NCBI GenBank assembly: GCA_022605405.1
Contig: JABYQQ010000007.1
Location: 1,674,001 to 1,738,000, forward strand
DNA length: 64,000 nucleotides
DNA from: Earliella scabrosa
Taxonomy: Eukaryota > Basidiomycota > Agaricomycetes > Polyporales > Polyporaceae
Reading direction: 5' to 3'
Part shown: positions 35,360-47,201 of the stretch, piece after piece
How the letters are laid out: every line of letters begins with the position of its first letter
Numbering within the stretch: the stretch's first letter is position 1
Notes under the pieces: generated by a model
Database searches by the model: none
What the model was told of the DNA's origin: nothing
The model's input: the letters and a program-made list of their open reading frames with translations, nothing else
Made by a program: the position numbers and the translations under genes

Positions 35360-35983
35360 AGCTATCGGTCAAATGCTCTCAAGCTATCTTCTGCGTAATA
35401 TTATGACAGTTCACGATGCTCATCTTCTCCCTCGCTGGTCTCGGATCCTTTTTCGATACGTACGTAGATACACCCTTGCTCCTGTGCGCTGCTGCTGTTG
35501 TCATAGCTCTATTTACCCCTTGTGTGCGCGTTTGGTTCTCTGCATCGGACAACATCTCATCCATCGCCCTCTGGCCAGTATCCAAGGAAGCACCCCTGTC
35601 GATCGGGTAGTATCTAGCTCGGATAAATCTGCTACCCCCTCCATACTGTACAGTCGCAATATAACGATATACCACCCTATCCTCCACCCTCTCTCGCATG
35701 CAAGTCAGCACCACTGCGCACATACACATCTCCGTACACGTTGTGGATACCGGGAATGCAATATGTATCTGTTTGCTTGCATCATAGTGTTGCTACAAAG
35801 AGTATGGAGTCCTGGGTACGTGTACAACAATGCGTGCCATGAGAACCGAGACGAGGAATGCAGACAGATTAGTATGACTGGAAAGCGTCGACATCACCTG
35901 CACTGCGACCTTCTACTCTCCGCCCGTCCACTCATCTACCCATGCCTGGACCACCCGTAGCTCAGTGAAGGCGAAGCGCACTA
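35360..35983. other. Convergent 3' flanks of SHO1 and RNF10-like gene
   Basis: About 620 bp, A/T-richer than the flanking genes, without any coding signal I can support. It probably holds both 3' untranslated regions. Confidence 0.4.
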
Positions 35984-38076
35984 TCACCGCGCTCGCCGCC
36001 CACCCCCACCTCCAAGGACAACCAACCTGTTGTTCCGCTTCTTCCCGCCACCCTTCGCGCTTCGCTGCTCCAGCTCGTGGAACGCCATATCCAGCTCCCA
36101 ATCGTCCTCCGCGGGGGCGCGAGCACGAGCAGCCGGTGCAGGCCGCTGACCCTGCGGACGGCCCTGCGCGGCATGCGCAGCGGACGCGAAACTGCGCGCA
36201 CCCCATGCGCCGCTGGACTGCGGCGCAGATGTCTCCTGCTCCTGATCGCGGGAAGGAGCCCCGACGGGCGAGGGATCTCGCGCGATGTCGACGGGGATGG
36301 AGATGGAGGCAGGGGGCGTGTACCCGAACTCGTGCCAGGTCTGCGCGAGCTTCTCCTTCTCGCGCTCCTCCGCGCGTGCGCGCGCCTTGTCGTCCCTCTT
36401 GCCTTTCTCCTTGCGCTTGGTGCGGCGGATCCTGAGTGGTCCCTCGAATGCACGGAGACCGTCCGCACCGACCACATCTGTGAGGTCCGTCTCCACGAAG
36501 ACGACGTCGGCACCCTCCGGTAAATGCCCAAGGTACTTGCAGCGTTTCCGTAAGTCGTCGTTGACGGTACTCTCTGTGCGAGACTCGACGCGGACAGTGA
36601 TCTCGTCGGGGAAAGCCGAGTAGCTGTGAAAGTGTGCAAACAAAATCCTGATGTCAAGAGGGTGGAGGAAGATAGGCTGTCCATTGGCGGCTTGATAAAA
36701 GTAGTATGTGGAGGTGGATGGGGGCGGAGGATTGAGATTCCGGCGTTGCCGTTGATTCCGACCCGAAGTAGGAGTAGGGGTCGACTCTCGAGGTGTGGGG
36801 GTGGTAAGGCCAGGTCCCTGTGTAGCAAGGAAAGCCTGCGGGATCTCTTCTGGAGGTATAGTTGCCGGGTAAGCCTCTTCTCTACGGTGGCGGTCGTGTG
36901 CTGAGCGCTCCTGCAGCTGCTTGGTGATATGGTGCGCCGTCTCTATAGCTTCTCGGAGATGCGGCGTATCTAGAACGGTAGCTTTCTCAATTTGGTGCCG
37001 TACCTTGGCGTCAGCAGCGTCGATGAAAACAGCACCAAGTTCGTCGCCCATGCCAGTAAGCAGCCTGCGTTCCGTCGCAAGGTCTTCTAAATCCTTCGTG
37101 AGGTCCCGTATCAACTCAGATGGGGTCGCTAGCATGAACTTGGCGAAGGCGAGGACGTCAGGTAGGAAATGGAACGGCGCTTGGTGGGGAGGCATGAGAT
37201 CTGAAGGCCAGGTAGCGGACCGGGGTAACGCGAGAGTTGTGATCTGCGGCCGCTGCATGAGACGCATGCGCAGAAGCGAGCCCTCGGCCGACGGGTCGTG
37301 ATCAAGGGAGGCTGACGAAGACGAACCCTCTACAGGAATTTCGTCCGTCTCCGTCGCGGTCACAGCATCCAGCCACTTGACAGCCTTGAGCTGTCGTTCG
37401 TTGACGGAATCGTGGCAGATGGGGCACCGTACCCACTTGGACTGCTCCGAGGTGCTGAGGAGGTGGAGGATACAAGGGAAGCAAAAGACCTACAAATCCC
37501 TATCAGGATAACTTCACAGAAGCAATATGGTCATTGCTTACATGGCCGCATTTGGTCATTCTAGGAGCAGTAGGAGGGGACAGACAAATCGGACAACTGA
37601 GGACATCGTCTGTGGCCGATTGCTCTCTAGATGCAGGAGAGAGGTGATTCCCATGGGGAACAATGACCTGGAGTATGTCTTGCCATTGGAAGTAGCTTGG
37701 GGAGGACGTCGGTCCTTGGGAGATAGACATGATAACGCGAGGGTTCGACTCACATGTCAGGATCCGCGAAGTGCACAGTGTAATCACCAGTGGGATTCAT
37801 CACAAAGCGATATTGAGCATTCACGAAGCCTACACGGGGTGAGGAAAAAGGAGATGATAGGTGGATTTCATGGGCTGACTTACGCTCCTTGTTCCAAACA
37901 CCATGGTGATGACCCGTCTTCCTCGCCCGACGGGGAATGCTGAGAAAATTATGGGATTGTCTGGGAGGTAGCGTAAAGTTGAGAAGATGGTTGAGGGACT
38001 GGGATGAGGCCTTGGAGTTCGAACGCTTGTTTTGGTTCGGAGCAGTAGAGCGGGGCGCGGTCGCAGGGGTGGTCAT
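35984..38076 (-). CDS. MAG2: RING E3 ubiquitin ligase, RNF10/Mag2 family
   Basis: E3 ligase of the RNF10 family, which in yeast (Mag2) and human ubiquitinates small-subunit ribosomal proteins in ribosome quality control. The start at 38076 (MTTPATAP) gives a basic disordered N-terminus with LNHLLNFTLPPRQ, a conserved family segment. Short exons carry VNAQYRFVMNPTGDY, then the RING: CPICLSPPTAPRMTKCGH, CFPCILHLL, and WVRCPICHDSVNERQLK. The long last exon (37363-35984) contains the family's conserved middle (FAKFMLATP, YYFYQAANGQPIFLHPLDIRIL) and ends in a basic Arg/Gly tail. Length of about 620 residues is normal. An alternative ATG 21 bases upstream (38097) is possible. Confidence 0.9.
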
Positions 38077-39549
38077 GGCGAGACAGAGATGAGACAACTA
38101 AGTCCTCCCGGTCGTAATACGCGTGTGGGTTATGGTACGGGCAAGAAGAGGCTGGCGACCTGGTGGAGACAACGCAGGTGAGCGCGGACGAGAGATAGAG
38201 AGGGCTTCCCTAGACGAGAGGGAAGCTGGCCGAGATGAGAGAGCAACGACCTCACCCATGCATCAGCAAAGTGGCGGAAAACATGCAAAGCTGTACAATG
38301 GATTGCGGAGATTCAAATGTATCAACAAGTAAGTGAGGGTTTACAATTCTTCACAAGACATGGCAATGCTATTCTTGTCGGACAACAGATTGTATTACCT
38401 TCTCTTATATTATCCACTCTTATCAACACATTGTATAGGCGTGTCGGTTCGACGGCTGGCAGTCTGACAGTGTACTGGGCTGGGGATATACCTGGGACCG
38501 GTGATTGCTCACTGTCTGGGACTCCGACGGTACTGAACTCAATAGCCCACGGTCCAAGCAGCGAAGTTCAACTTGGACTTTGACTCGGAGAAATACGATG
38601 GGTCGTTTCACGTGACAGCTGAGTGGCTGCGGAGTTTCAATCAGACAATAGCGCTACTTAAGTTGTCGGGTCGTGCACCTTGAGCCTTTCGTCTTCTTCC
38701 GTCCCTCTCTCATCTGCCTGCTTCGCACCTGCTCGGCTCCGCCACTTGACCAAGAATCCGGAGGGAAGCTCAGTGCGTACAGGATATTCAAGCCTTACTG
38801 ATAACTGCCACCACCAGACTACGGTACTAATTCCCCCAAACCACCGGCGGCCGTGGTCCATGTTCGTATATTGACTACTCCCGGATCATATGCGAGCTAC
38901 TCACCGTTGATGATGATAGACTGGTTTCCGTGACTGAGACTTATGCCTACGTCAGTTCAAGTCAGGTAAGTTTATGGGTTGATCTCTGTGGTCAACATCT
39001 TTGCTAACCATTACATGGGTAGATGCCGCTATAGTAGAGAGAGATTTTATTGCAGAGTAATTCTGCAGCTTGTGTGGCCTGGAGTGCTTGTGGTTGTAGT
39101 TGAGCAGTGTCAGATTAGTATAGCATGTATTCATTTATGTCTTAAATCCATGACATGGTTTGCACCTCCAAGCCGAAGTGTGTATTGGTGGCTGTAACTG
39201 GTAGTCTGATCATAAGTCTGTACCATCATGACATGGCCGTGTATTACAGAGCGGACCCCCACACCATGCAATGGATGGCGATAATTTACAATGCCCGGCC
39301 CATGTTATCCAAGACACCGGCTCTCCGTAACACGGCTATATAATATTCCACCAGAGAAGCTAAGTATTGCAAGATTTGTGGATCTTATAAAGCTATGTAT
39401 ACCCAAACATATAACTTACAAGATTCTCCGTGTTTTGCTGATGTGACTCCATAGCAGCCCCCGCGCACGTGCTTCGCTCCCGATCGGCTCGTCGGCGCCT
39501 ACGTTGTAGGTTGTCCAGAGCTCGTACGTCCACCATCCGTGTAGTCCCC
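38077..39549. other. 1.5 kb A/T-richer gene-free island
   Basis: No frame above 90 codons and no recognisable protein. From about 38880 to 39430 the DNA is clearly A/T-richer than the rest of the window, with TATAAT-type clusters near 39340 and 39400. This is compatible with an eroded transposon or a long regulatory spacer. I searched for terminal repeats by eye and found none. Confidence 0.45.
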
Positions 39550-41344
39550 ATGGCCAAGGGCAAGGCCTCCAACCCTGCCGATGCGTACCGTGAGTCTTCA
39601 TCTTTGCTCTCGCTCTACGCCAAGTACGAGCTTACATGTCTTCAGGCAAGGCGCAGAGAAAGAAGGAGCTGAAGAAGGCAAGTCGTGGTTACGAAGACTC
39701 CGTTCTGACGTTTAGCTCACCACTGTCCACTGTAGTAGAACAAGGCGGAACGTGCGAAGGCGCGTGACTTTGCACTTGTTAAGAAGGACACACGAGGTAA
39801 GCCCCCAGCAATGTACATCCTCGCCTTGATCTCAACCGTCACAAGACCTCGAGGACGAGATCGCCAAACTTGAGTCCAGCTCTGAACCCTCCGCTTCGGA
39901 CAAAACTCGTCTCAAGGACCTCAAGGCCGAACTTGAGAAGATTACAAAGAAGAAGGAAAAATATGTCCAGGAACACCCAGAACATCGCAAGCTGGTCTTC
40001 AAATCTCGGAGACCAGCCGAGTCTCGCGACGACAAGAAAGAGGAGACGGCGGTGCCCCAGAAGAGGAATCTCTTCAAGAAAAACGGGCTTCCTCGTCATC
40101 CCGAGAGGAGCATTTACTATGATCCGGTCATGAATCCATACGGTGTTCCACCACCTGGCTTGCCTTACGTGGAGCGAGGTGCGTAGCGTATGCAACTACT
40201 CTCGCGTCACTTCCTGACAGTCCTCTAGCTCTCCTGCCAAACGAAGTGGATAGTGAAGCTGAAGAGTCTGGTGAGTGCTACATACAGTGTGTCCTTCCAC
40301 TGGCAATTCATTGCACCCTTGCAACTTCAAGCAGACGATGATGATATTGTCATGCCGGAGGGTCCTCCACCAGAGGACGGCGACTCATCAGATAGCGACG
40401 ATGACATTCCAATGCCCGAAGGGCCTCCCCCATCCAAGCCCGGAACTCTGCCAAGTTAGTGACTACGTCAACGTTCCCTCTACACACTTCTCACTAGGAA
40501 TGCAGCGTCTTCTCCACCGCTCCCCACAGGCCCCCCGCCAGCCGTATTACCGCCGTTGCCCGGCACAACGGTTCTCGGTCCACCGCCGCTACCAGCCATC
40601 CCACCGCTACCCCTTGGAATGCCTGGTCTGCCTCCCCCACCCCCGGGCATCCCTGTCATGTCGATACCGCCTGGCATCCCACTCCCTCCGCCCCCTCCTG
40701 GGATGCCTATGATGGTGGCACCACCGCCTCTGCCTGGTATATCACCCATGATTGGGATACCTCCTCCTCCAGCTGGCTTCCCGCCATTTCCGCCATCGAA
40801 TATGCAGCCACCAATGCCTACACCTCCGCCTGGTTTTTATCCCCGCCGCAATACCAACACGGGAAGCCTTCAAGATCCCCTGTCATCTATTCCGCATCAG
40901 ACCTACCAAGCTCATCGAGCCTCAAGGTCGACCCTTCCCCACAATCCGTCGTTACCGAACAAGCCGACATCTGGGGGTGTGCGTTTGTCTACGGCCGGCT
41001 CGCCTCCGCCTCCTTCAGCGTCAGCAGTCATTTCTGCCGAGCCAGAATTGCGCGATTTGAAGAAGGAGGCAACAGCATTCGTACCGGCAGCGCTCAAACG
41101 GAAGAAAGCAGGTGGTTCCAAGGTCAACGCTGCACCTACCGTTGGCCCTGCCGACGACAGTGGAGAACCTGAGAGCGCCCCTGCTGCGAGACCTGATCTA
41201 TTGAGCACGCTTCAAGACAAGCTTGGAGCGCCGCCCGCAAAGAGACCAAAGGTAGAGGCGAAGGGAACGGAGGCCCAGGGGAAGCCACAGGACGACTACG
41301 ACAAGTTCTTGTCAGAGATGAGCGATATTTTGGGGCCGAAGTGA
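39550..41344 (+). CDS. WBP11: WW domain-binding protein 11 (spliceosomal)
   Basis: Nuclear pre-mRNA splicing factor homologous to human WBP11/NpwBP. Seven or so exons. The conserved N-terminus MAKGKASNPADAYRK is split by an intron, followed by AQRKKELKK and NKAERAKARDFALVKKD, the family's signature basic helix. A charged coiled coil (LKDLKAELEKITKKKEKY) and the FKKNGLPRHPERSIYYDP block follow, the latter diagnostic of WBP11. Acidic DSDDDIPMPEGPPP repeats come next, then a long Pro-rich region with PPGIPLPPPPPGMP-type WW/SH3 ligands. The C-terminus is QDDYDKFLSEMSDILGPK. Complete, with no anomalies. Confidence 0.93.
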
Positions 41345-41587
41345 CACATTATCTTATGGTGCGGTGTTCCTCTGTATGATCGTTAGTGACCAACGTTGTC
41401 ACGCCAATGATTATGTAGCGCTCCGTTGTGGCAGGCTATGTCCGCGGGAACTTGCAGTGATTCGTGGCTGTGCGGCAGGTTCTTCGACATGTGTCTGGTG
41501 GCCGGTGGCCAGAACCCTAATACATGCACCGCCTTCAAGAGAGCAGAGACTCAAGGGGCAAAACCTAGCCTGCTCACGACTACCATC

Positions 41588-42406
41588 ATGCCTCCTTGTC
41601 AAGTTTGTTTCGACGCGGCCAATAAGCGATGCTCGAAGTGCAAGATCGCCCATTACTGCTCACCTCAACACAGCGCCGAAGTGAGTAGTGTACGATCTGC
41701 CACTTACATATGTGCAATACCAACGGCCATTCACTGACTAGGACTGGCAACGCCACAAACGCGAGTGCAAGACCCTCGCAGAGGGGCTCGACAAGCAAGT
41801 TGGGTACCCCCACAAAGTGAAAGCGGTGCTCTTCCCCGTCGGGGGCGGCGAGGCACGCATCGTGGAGGTGCCGTACAGGCTCGAACACACAAAGCACACA
41901 CCATTCATCCCCGCGCACCGTCCGGACTTCTCCCCGTTCCTGGGCCGGGCTACGACCTGGTTCGTGACGATCCAGACCGATGGGTTCAAGAGCGGGTCGA
42001 CGCCACTTGGACGCTCCTTGACGCTCGTGCACAACGACCACTTCATCGCGGAAGAATGCCCCTTGAACGAATGCGTCAGGGAGCTCACGAATGGACAGGG
42101 GTACAGATGGGCGGACAATGTCATTGGAATGCGGAACACGCGCCCTGCGGACCGCGTCGCACAGTTCGAGGATGTCACGGAGGATGACGTTCGAGTGATG
42201 AAGAAGTACTTCGTCGAGGGCGGAGACGGGCATGATGCTCGTGAGTGACATTGCTTGCTGCGATACTCGTGCCATCTATACTGACGCGTCCGATGGAAGT
42301 TGACCCCATTACCAGACGCGCTATGGAAGATGCTCTAGGCGAGACGCAGAACATTGAGTTGCCAGGGGGACTTACACTCTCCGTTGGACGGGGGCCTCGA
42401 CGCTGA
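41588..42406 (+). CDS. MYND zinc-finger protein, paralog 1
   Basis: Exons 41588-41680, 41742-42240 and 42300-42406 join to 232 residues. Residues 4-37 form a MYND finger (CQVC, CSKC, YCSPQH, DWQRHKREC) with a His in place of the usual sixth cysteine. MYND fingers normally mediate protein binding. The remaining 190 residues form an unfamiliar domain shared with the two paralogs downstream: an FPVxGG segment, ARIVEVPY, a DFSPFLG region, LTLVHNDHFIAEECPLNEC, and YRWADNVIGMRN. The C-terminal exon (ITRRAMEDAL) is specific to this copy. No SET domain is visible. The intron positions are the same in all three paralogs, showing that they arose by duplication. Confidence 0.85.
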
Positions 42407-42953
42407 ATGCGCAGTGCGAGGCTGTCTTCGATCACCCAATGTATCAACTTTCTTCGTCGGGCGCCGTCGACATTTGTCGTAACAATCGCCCTGCCGTGAC
42501 GGTGCAACCAAGAATGGCCCTGCTATAACGTATTGTATCCGCCGGTGTGGACGTCTTGCTTCTGTTGCTAGCTTGGTGTTCTGTCATTCGATAGCAACGG
42601 AGATCGCTGTCTGGTTGTATCCTTCGACCACTCGATAATGCCCCCTTCGGTGAAACAGAAAGTCTGACGGGGAAAGTTTGCAAGATCGCAGTGTTAATGC
42701 GGCTTGATGGCGAGTACAAATGTCAGCTTATGAACTGGAACCTAACCTGGGATGCGTTGATAGGGGGCGCCAGCGAAAGTTCATCGTGAGTCTCCGGCCT
42801 AATCGTACGGGGAGGCTGTGACTGCCTCTGGATACTTCCAAACCTTGTACATGCGCCTCGCTCGACGTGGCGGACTTAAGTGCGCCCCCTCACGGGGCAG
42901 ACAGACAGAGACTCAAACTCCCCCGTTCCCCTCATTGCTCCACCAAAAATCGC
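42407..42953. other. Intergenic region, nothing recognised
   Basis: About 550 bp between MYND paralog 1 and the DUF6533 gene. Short frames on the minus strand look like chance. The last 80 bp contain a C-rich leader. Confidence 0.4.
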
Positions 42954-44789
42954 ATGACGATGGCCGACGATCCCGAGCTGGCTCGATTCATTGCGGCACT
43001 TCAGTCTATGTAAGTTTGTCCTTGGAATGCACCATATCCTTCTGACCAACTTCTCAGCGACATTGCTAATAATATGTTGACCGCTGCGGGTGGTGAGTGG
43101 GATATGACTTGCAGGCGGCATACTCTCTGGATTGACCTGTCGCCATTGATTTTCAGCGCTCTATGCGTACGAATACATGATCACAATTGGCAATGAAGTC
43201 GACCTCTTCTGGAAGCGCAAGCTCACGATGGCGTCCATCCTGTTCGCTCTGAATCGATACGTGCCTTTCATTGTAACCATGATGGGTGTTCCATATCCAG
43301 TCTCTGATGCGGACTACGAGGTGAGTAATCCTTTTGCTGATCAAAACTCTCGATTGACTCGCCATCTTTGCTCAAGAGGTAGGTGTATCTACTGATTGCG
43401 TCAAGAATGTCCGACCTTGAGCTCATATCTGGAATCTGGATGACTGATATCGTAGGGGCTGCGTATCGGTAGCGCGCACAGCAAACGCTCTCAAATTCTT
43501 CCAGTATCTTCCATGGGCTGGTGCGTGTCCATACTTGACGTACGACTATCTTTCAACACTAACGGCATCGACTCAGTGTTCTCCGCCTTGAGAGCCTACG
43601 TACTCAGCTCCAGGTCTTGGGCCGTAGCCCTTCCAGTGTTTCTTTTGTCCGTTGCGCCCGTAGTTCTCAGCTACGTGAGCCTGTAATCACATACTCCACG
43701 AACTCCACGTTCCATACATACTCACTCATTGCCACAGGTGAAAATGGGTTACTCGGAGATGATACTTGACGACACGGGTTGTGTTGCCATCGTCAATTTA
43801 TCAGCTACCACTCAGCGGAAGTCGGTGACGTTCCCTCTGTACAGAGCTCTTGCACGTAACTGATTCATCATTTTCCATAGTTGTACGTGGTCAACAGCCT
43901 GAAATAGAGTTCCTTCATAGACACACCATTCCACAGTCACCATAGTCGCTCGGGTGTGCCTCATAGTATCAGACCTCCTGGTCGTGGGAATTACATGGAC
44001 GGCGACATACCGTTCTATGCGAGGAACACATGTCCTTGGCCAGAAGAGCTCCCTCTCAAGCGTCCTCTTGCGTGATGGTCCGTTCGCATGTCTCATCTTG
44101 AACTCTATACGTCGTATTGATGCGCAGTATTAGGCGTGATCTACTTCATGTTTGTCCCAGACTGACTGTGCTGCTAGGGGACCCCACAATTTTCTGACGC
44201 GTGGCCCACAGCGTTGTTTTAGTGTTGAATGCTCTGCATCTCAGCCTGACATTGCTCTCAGTAAGTCAGCCAGTCCCCTTGCCAGTGCCATTTGATCCGG
44301 ACCGAAACATTCTTGGTACACAGGTGCTCAGACAAGGCGACGCCAACAACGCGAGCTATATCGTCTTTCTGACAGAACCGTGCGTCCTGCCCAATGACCC
44401 TCCTCCACTCGCCTATCTCACGAAAGGGTCGCAGCGTCACCGCAATCCTCATCTCAAGGTTCCTGATCGATCTGCAGAGAGCCAACATCGACATGCAGCA
44501 CGGCTCGGAGACCGACATCATCTCATGTGAAACTCTAGCGTTCAACAGGGCCATAGGGTCGTTGGGCTCCCATCTCCCTGCCCCCGGCGAGTCCGCCAGT
44601 GATCAAATTCTCATGTTTGAGGAGGCGGAGGCGGATGACGTCATCGACAGCCGTAGCGCGGGCTCCGCGGACAGGATCCCATTCAACCAGAAGCACCTCA
44701 TCGTAGATGCGATTCCCAGTAAGTCGCGATGCATGGAGTCGTGCTATTCCTATACTGAGCTCCCGCTGTTGAATAGCAGGGCGCGATGA
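42954..44789 (+). CDS. DUF6533 multi-spanning membrane protein, second locus
   Basis: About eight or nine exons. The first exon is short and starts MTMADDPELARF, with a second ATG at 42960. DUF6533 follows as ALYAYEYMITIGNEVDLFW, then KLTMASILFALNRYVPFI, the family's W-x-x-K-x-x-x-x-x-x-x-NRY segment. Later spans are FFQYLPWAVFSALRAYVL, VALPVFLLSVAPVVLSY, ARVCLIVSDLLVVGITW and VIYF/VLVLNALHLSLTLLS. The exon with SRFLIDLQRANI carries the family's C-terminal motif. It ends IPRAR at TGA 44787-44789. It sits between MYND paralogs and is not close in sequence to the DUF6533 gene at 17491. Some exon borders between 43800 and 44330 are inferred only from reading frame. Confidence 0.8.
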
Positions 44790-45007
44790 GCCGTGACATC
44801 GAGTCGGTACCGTGGCAATTGCCAGTGTTGAAGACGTTTGCCTCGGATGATGTTGAGTGGCTCAGTGCTCATGCACATGTATCATCTATAGGACATCTTG
44901 GATGGTATCAAAGACCCGCAGGTCGGGTCGGGCATCCCGAAAAGAGATCTCCCGTCTGGCCTGACCGTCTCCGATTACAGGGGTGACCCTCCTGACCGAC
45001 TTGTAGG

Positions 45008-45014
45008 TATATAA
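45008..45014 (+). promoter_or_regulatory. TATA box of MYND paralog 2
   Basis: TATATAA in a GGTATATAAGC context, 40 bp upstream of the ATG at 45054. The short distance implies a very short leader. Confidence 0.55.
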
Positions 45015-45053
45015 GCTTGCCAGAGTTCTTGATCACAGCCATCGACCCTCGCC

Positions 45054-45844
45054 ATGGCATCTAACGTGGAATCTCCTTGCCGCATCTGCCTCGCCGATGC
45101 TACCGCACGCTGTGCCAAATGCAGAATTATGCGATACTGTTCGCGTCAACATCAGGAGATGGTACGCTTGCTCGCTCCTACACCGTTTTTGATCCCTACT
45201 CATGTTCACGTGTCTTACAGGACTGGCAGCGCCACAAGCGTGAATGCGCCACGCTCGGCCAAGGAATCGGACGACAAGTCGGTTTTCCGCTCCGAGTCAA
45301 GGCGTGGTTCCTTCCTGTTCAGGGCGGTCAGCCACGCCTGATCGACGTTCCGTACAAGTTGGAGCACAACCTCGAGCTGCCCCACATGCCTACGCATCAC
45401 GTCGATTTCAGCGCACTTTTGGACGAAGGACACCAAGCGTGGCCGACCACTATCCAGATCAACGGTTTCCGAACGGGCGAACCCATCGGACGAAGCCTCA
45501 CTGTTGTACGGAACGACACTCCCAAGAGCACTACACCCGTGAACCAGTGCATCGAGGCAATCACTGGTAGTCAAGGACATAAGTGGGAGGACAACGTCAT
45601 TGTCCTTCGGTGCACCAGTCCCGACCAGATCGCCCAGTACGAAGATGTACAGGAGGAAGATCTAGGTGTCTTCAGGAAGTACTTGGAAGAGGGAGGCAAT
45701 GGTGCCAACGCACGTATGTATCGCAGCGCATATCTTATTGGGAGCTTGGTTTCCTAACATTCTTCTGGTATAGTCACACCGGAAAATCAGGCCAACATGC
45801 TTCGGGCGGCTGCCATGCATGACGGGGCTGTCATTATGATTTGA
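45054..45844 (+). CDS. MYND zinc-finger protein, paralog 2
   Basis: Exons 45054-45161, 45221-45713 and 45774-45844 give 223 residues. The MYND finger is at residues 9-43 (CRIC, CAKC, YCSRQH, DWQRHKREC). The shared second domain follows with AWFLPVQGGQPRLIDVPY, DFSALL, LTVVRNDTPKSTTPVNQC and HKWEDNVIVLR. The NDHF/NDNF motif of its paralogs is NDTP here, so this copy has diverged in the most conserved stretch. The short C-terminal exon reads TPENQANMLRAAAMHDG. Same intron positions as paralogs 1 and 3. A broken copy lies directly downstream. Confidence 0.85.
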
Positions 45845-45951
45845 GTGGAGTGTTGTTGTCTCGCATTTCGCTCCCCCACGTACTTTGTCTGTACAGGCGT
45901 TCTTATACGGGCGATTCTGATTTGATTAAATCGTGTCTGCACAGAAAATTC

Positions 45952-46150
45952 ATGCTTGTACACAACGGCCATTCCATCGCGGAGCCATGAGCGAGTGTAT
46001 CAGGGAGAGGGCCGCGGTGTATCCATTAGATCAATGCGGAACATGCCCTCTGCAGACCGTGTTGCGCCGTCCGGGAGATGTTTCGGAGGACGGTGTTTGA
46101 GTCACGAATTCGAAGGATATGAATTATCGACGGTTCCGCGGCACTGATGC
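45952..46150 (+). pseudogene. Relic of a fourth MYND-family copy (3' part of second domain)
   Basis: Translations in two frames match the shared second domain in order: LVHNGHSIAE (paralog 1: LVHNDHFIAE), then SECIRE, then a frame change to IRSMRNMPSADRVAP (paralog 1: NVIGMRNTRPADRVAQ), then DVSEDGV with a stop. Several frameshifts and stops rule out function. No MYND finger is left upstream, so only the 3' part of a copy survives. Its residues are closest to paralog 1, not to its immediate neighbours. Confidence 0.8.
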
Positions 46151-46397
46151 TTGCAGTGTCAGTGAGTCCTGATGCGTCCACGGATAGTTGCATTCAATTG
46201 CAATATTCGATTGCCATCGTAAAGGTCTGTATTAGGTTGGCCAAACTGGACGCTTCAAAGGTGCCATGCGATCAATTCCTGGGCGTCATCTTCTCGAGCT
46301 TTCTTACAGAAGGAGTCTTGCTAGGCCACTGTATCAGTCTAGTGCCTCTCTTACTCGCATTCGCTGTTCCCGACGTCGATGTTGCCTGCCCCACACA

Positions 46398-47201
46398 ATG
46401 GCTGAACCTGAGCCATGCCAGGTCTGCTCTCAACCCAGCACCGCTCAATGCTCTCGATGTAAATTCGCCCGCTACTGCAGCCAAGAGCACAGTGCATCGG
46501 TGAGTGTATGCATATGTAGCTAGACATCATTCTGCCGCTGGAGCCACGACTGCACCAACAGGACTGGAAGAGGCATAAACGCGAATGTCCAATCCTAGCT
46601 GGCGGCATCGACAACCAGGTCGGATACCCACTCAAAGTGAAGGGCGTCGTGTTTCCCGTGGAGGGTGGCCCACCGCGCATGGTCGATATCCCATACAAGC
46701 TCGCTCCCGGTTGGATGCATGAACACATCCCATCGCACGAGCTCGATCTTTCCACAGTCTTTGGACGTCCAGGAGTCGCAACCAGCCGTACTCGCATCGA
46801 GATCGCCGGATACCACAGTGGTACGCCCCTGGGACACCGGCTCACTCTCATCCACAACGACAACTTCATCGCCGAAGACCGCCCAGTTAACCGCTGCATA
46901 CACGAAATCCATCAGGGACGAGGCTACAAGTGGTGCGACTACCTGGCTGCCGTTAGGAATGTCGACAAGGAGGATAGGGTGCTTCAGTACCAGGACATCA
47001 CTCCGCAAGATGTGGCAGCTGTCGTGAGGTACTTCGAGCAGGGGGGAGACGGACATGCAGCTTGTGAGTCGCCTTCTCCGATACTATGAGTACTGACACT
47101 TCGAACATATGACAGTGGCTCCAGAGCAGCAGGCGGCTGATATGGCGATGGTCGAGGAACTGAGGGCGCGGGGCTGTCGGGTGGAATTCGTGGGGCTTTG
47201 A
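46398..47201 (+). CDS. MYND zinc-finger protein, paralog 3
   Basis: Exons 46398-46499, 46562-47063 and 47116-47201 give 229 residues. MYND finger at residues 7-41 (CQVC, CSRC, YCSQEH, DWKRHKREC), followed by the shared domain: VVFPVEGGPPRMVDIPY, a DLSTVFG region, LTLIHNDNFIAEDRPVNRC, YKWCDYLAAVRN, DITPQDVAAVVRYFEQGG. The final exon is APEQQAADMAMVEELRARG, similar in type to that of paralog 2. No damage. Start chosen as the first ATG that puts the finger near the N-terminus, as in the paralogs. Confidence 0.85.

Noticed and set aside
43812..44096. Minus-strand frame inside the DUF6533 gene
   Set aside because: The plus strand here encodes the membrane segment ARVCLIVSDLLVVGITW of that family in the right order.
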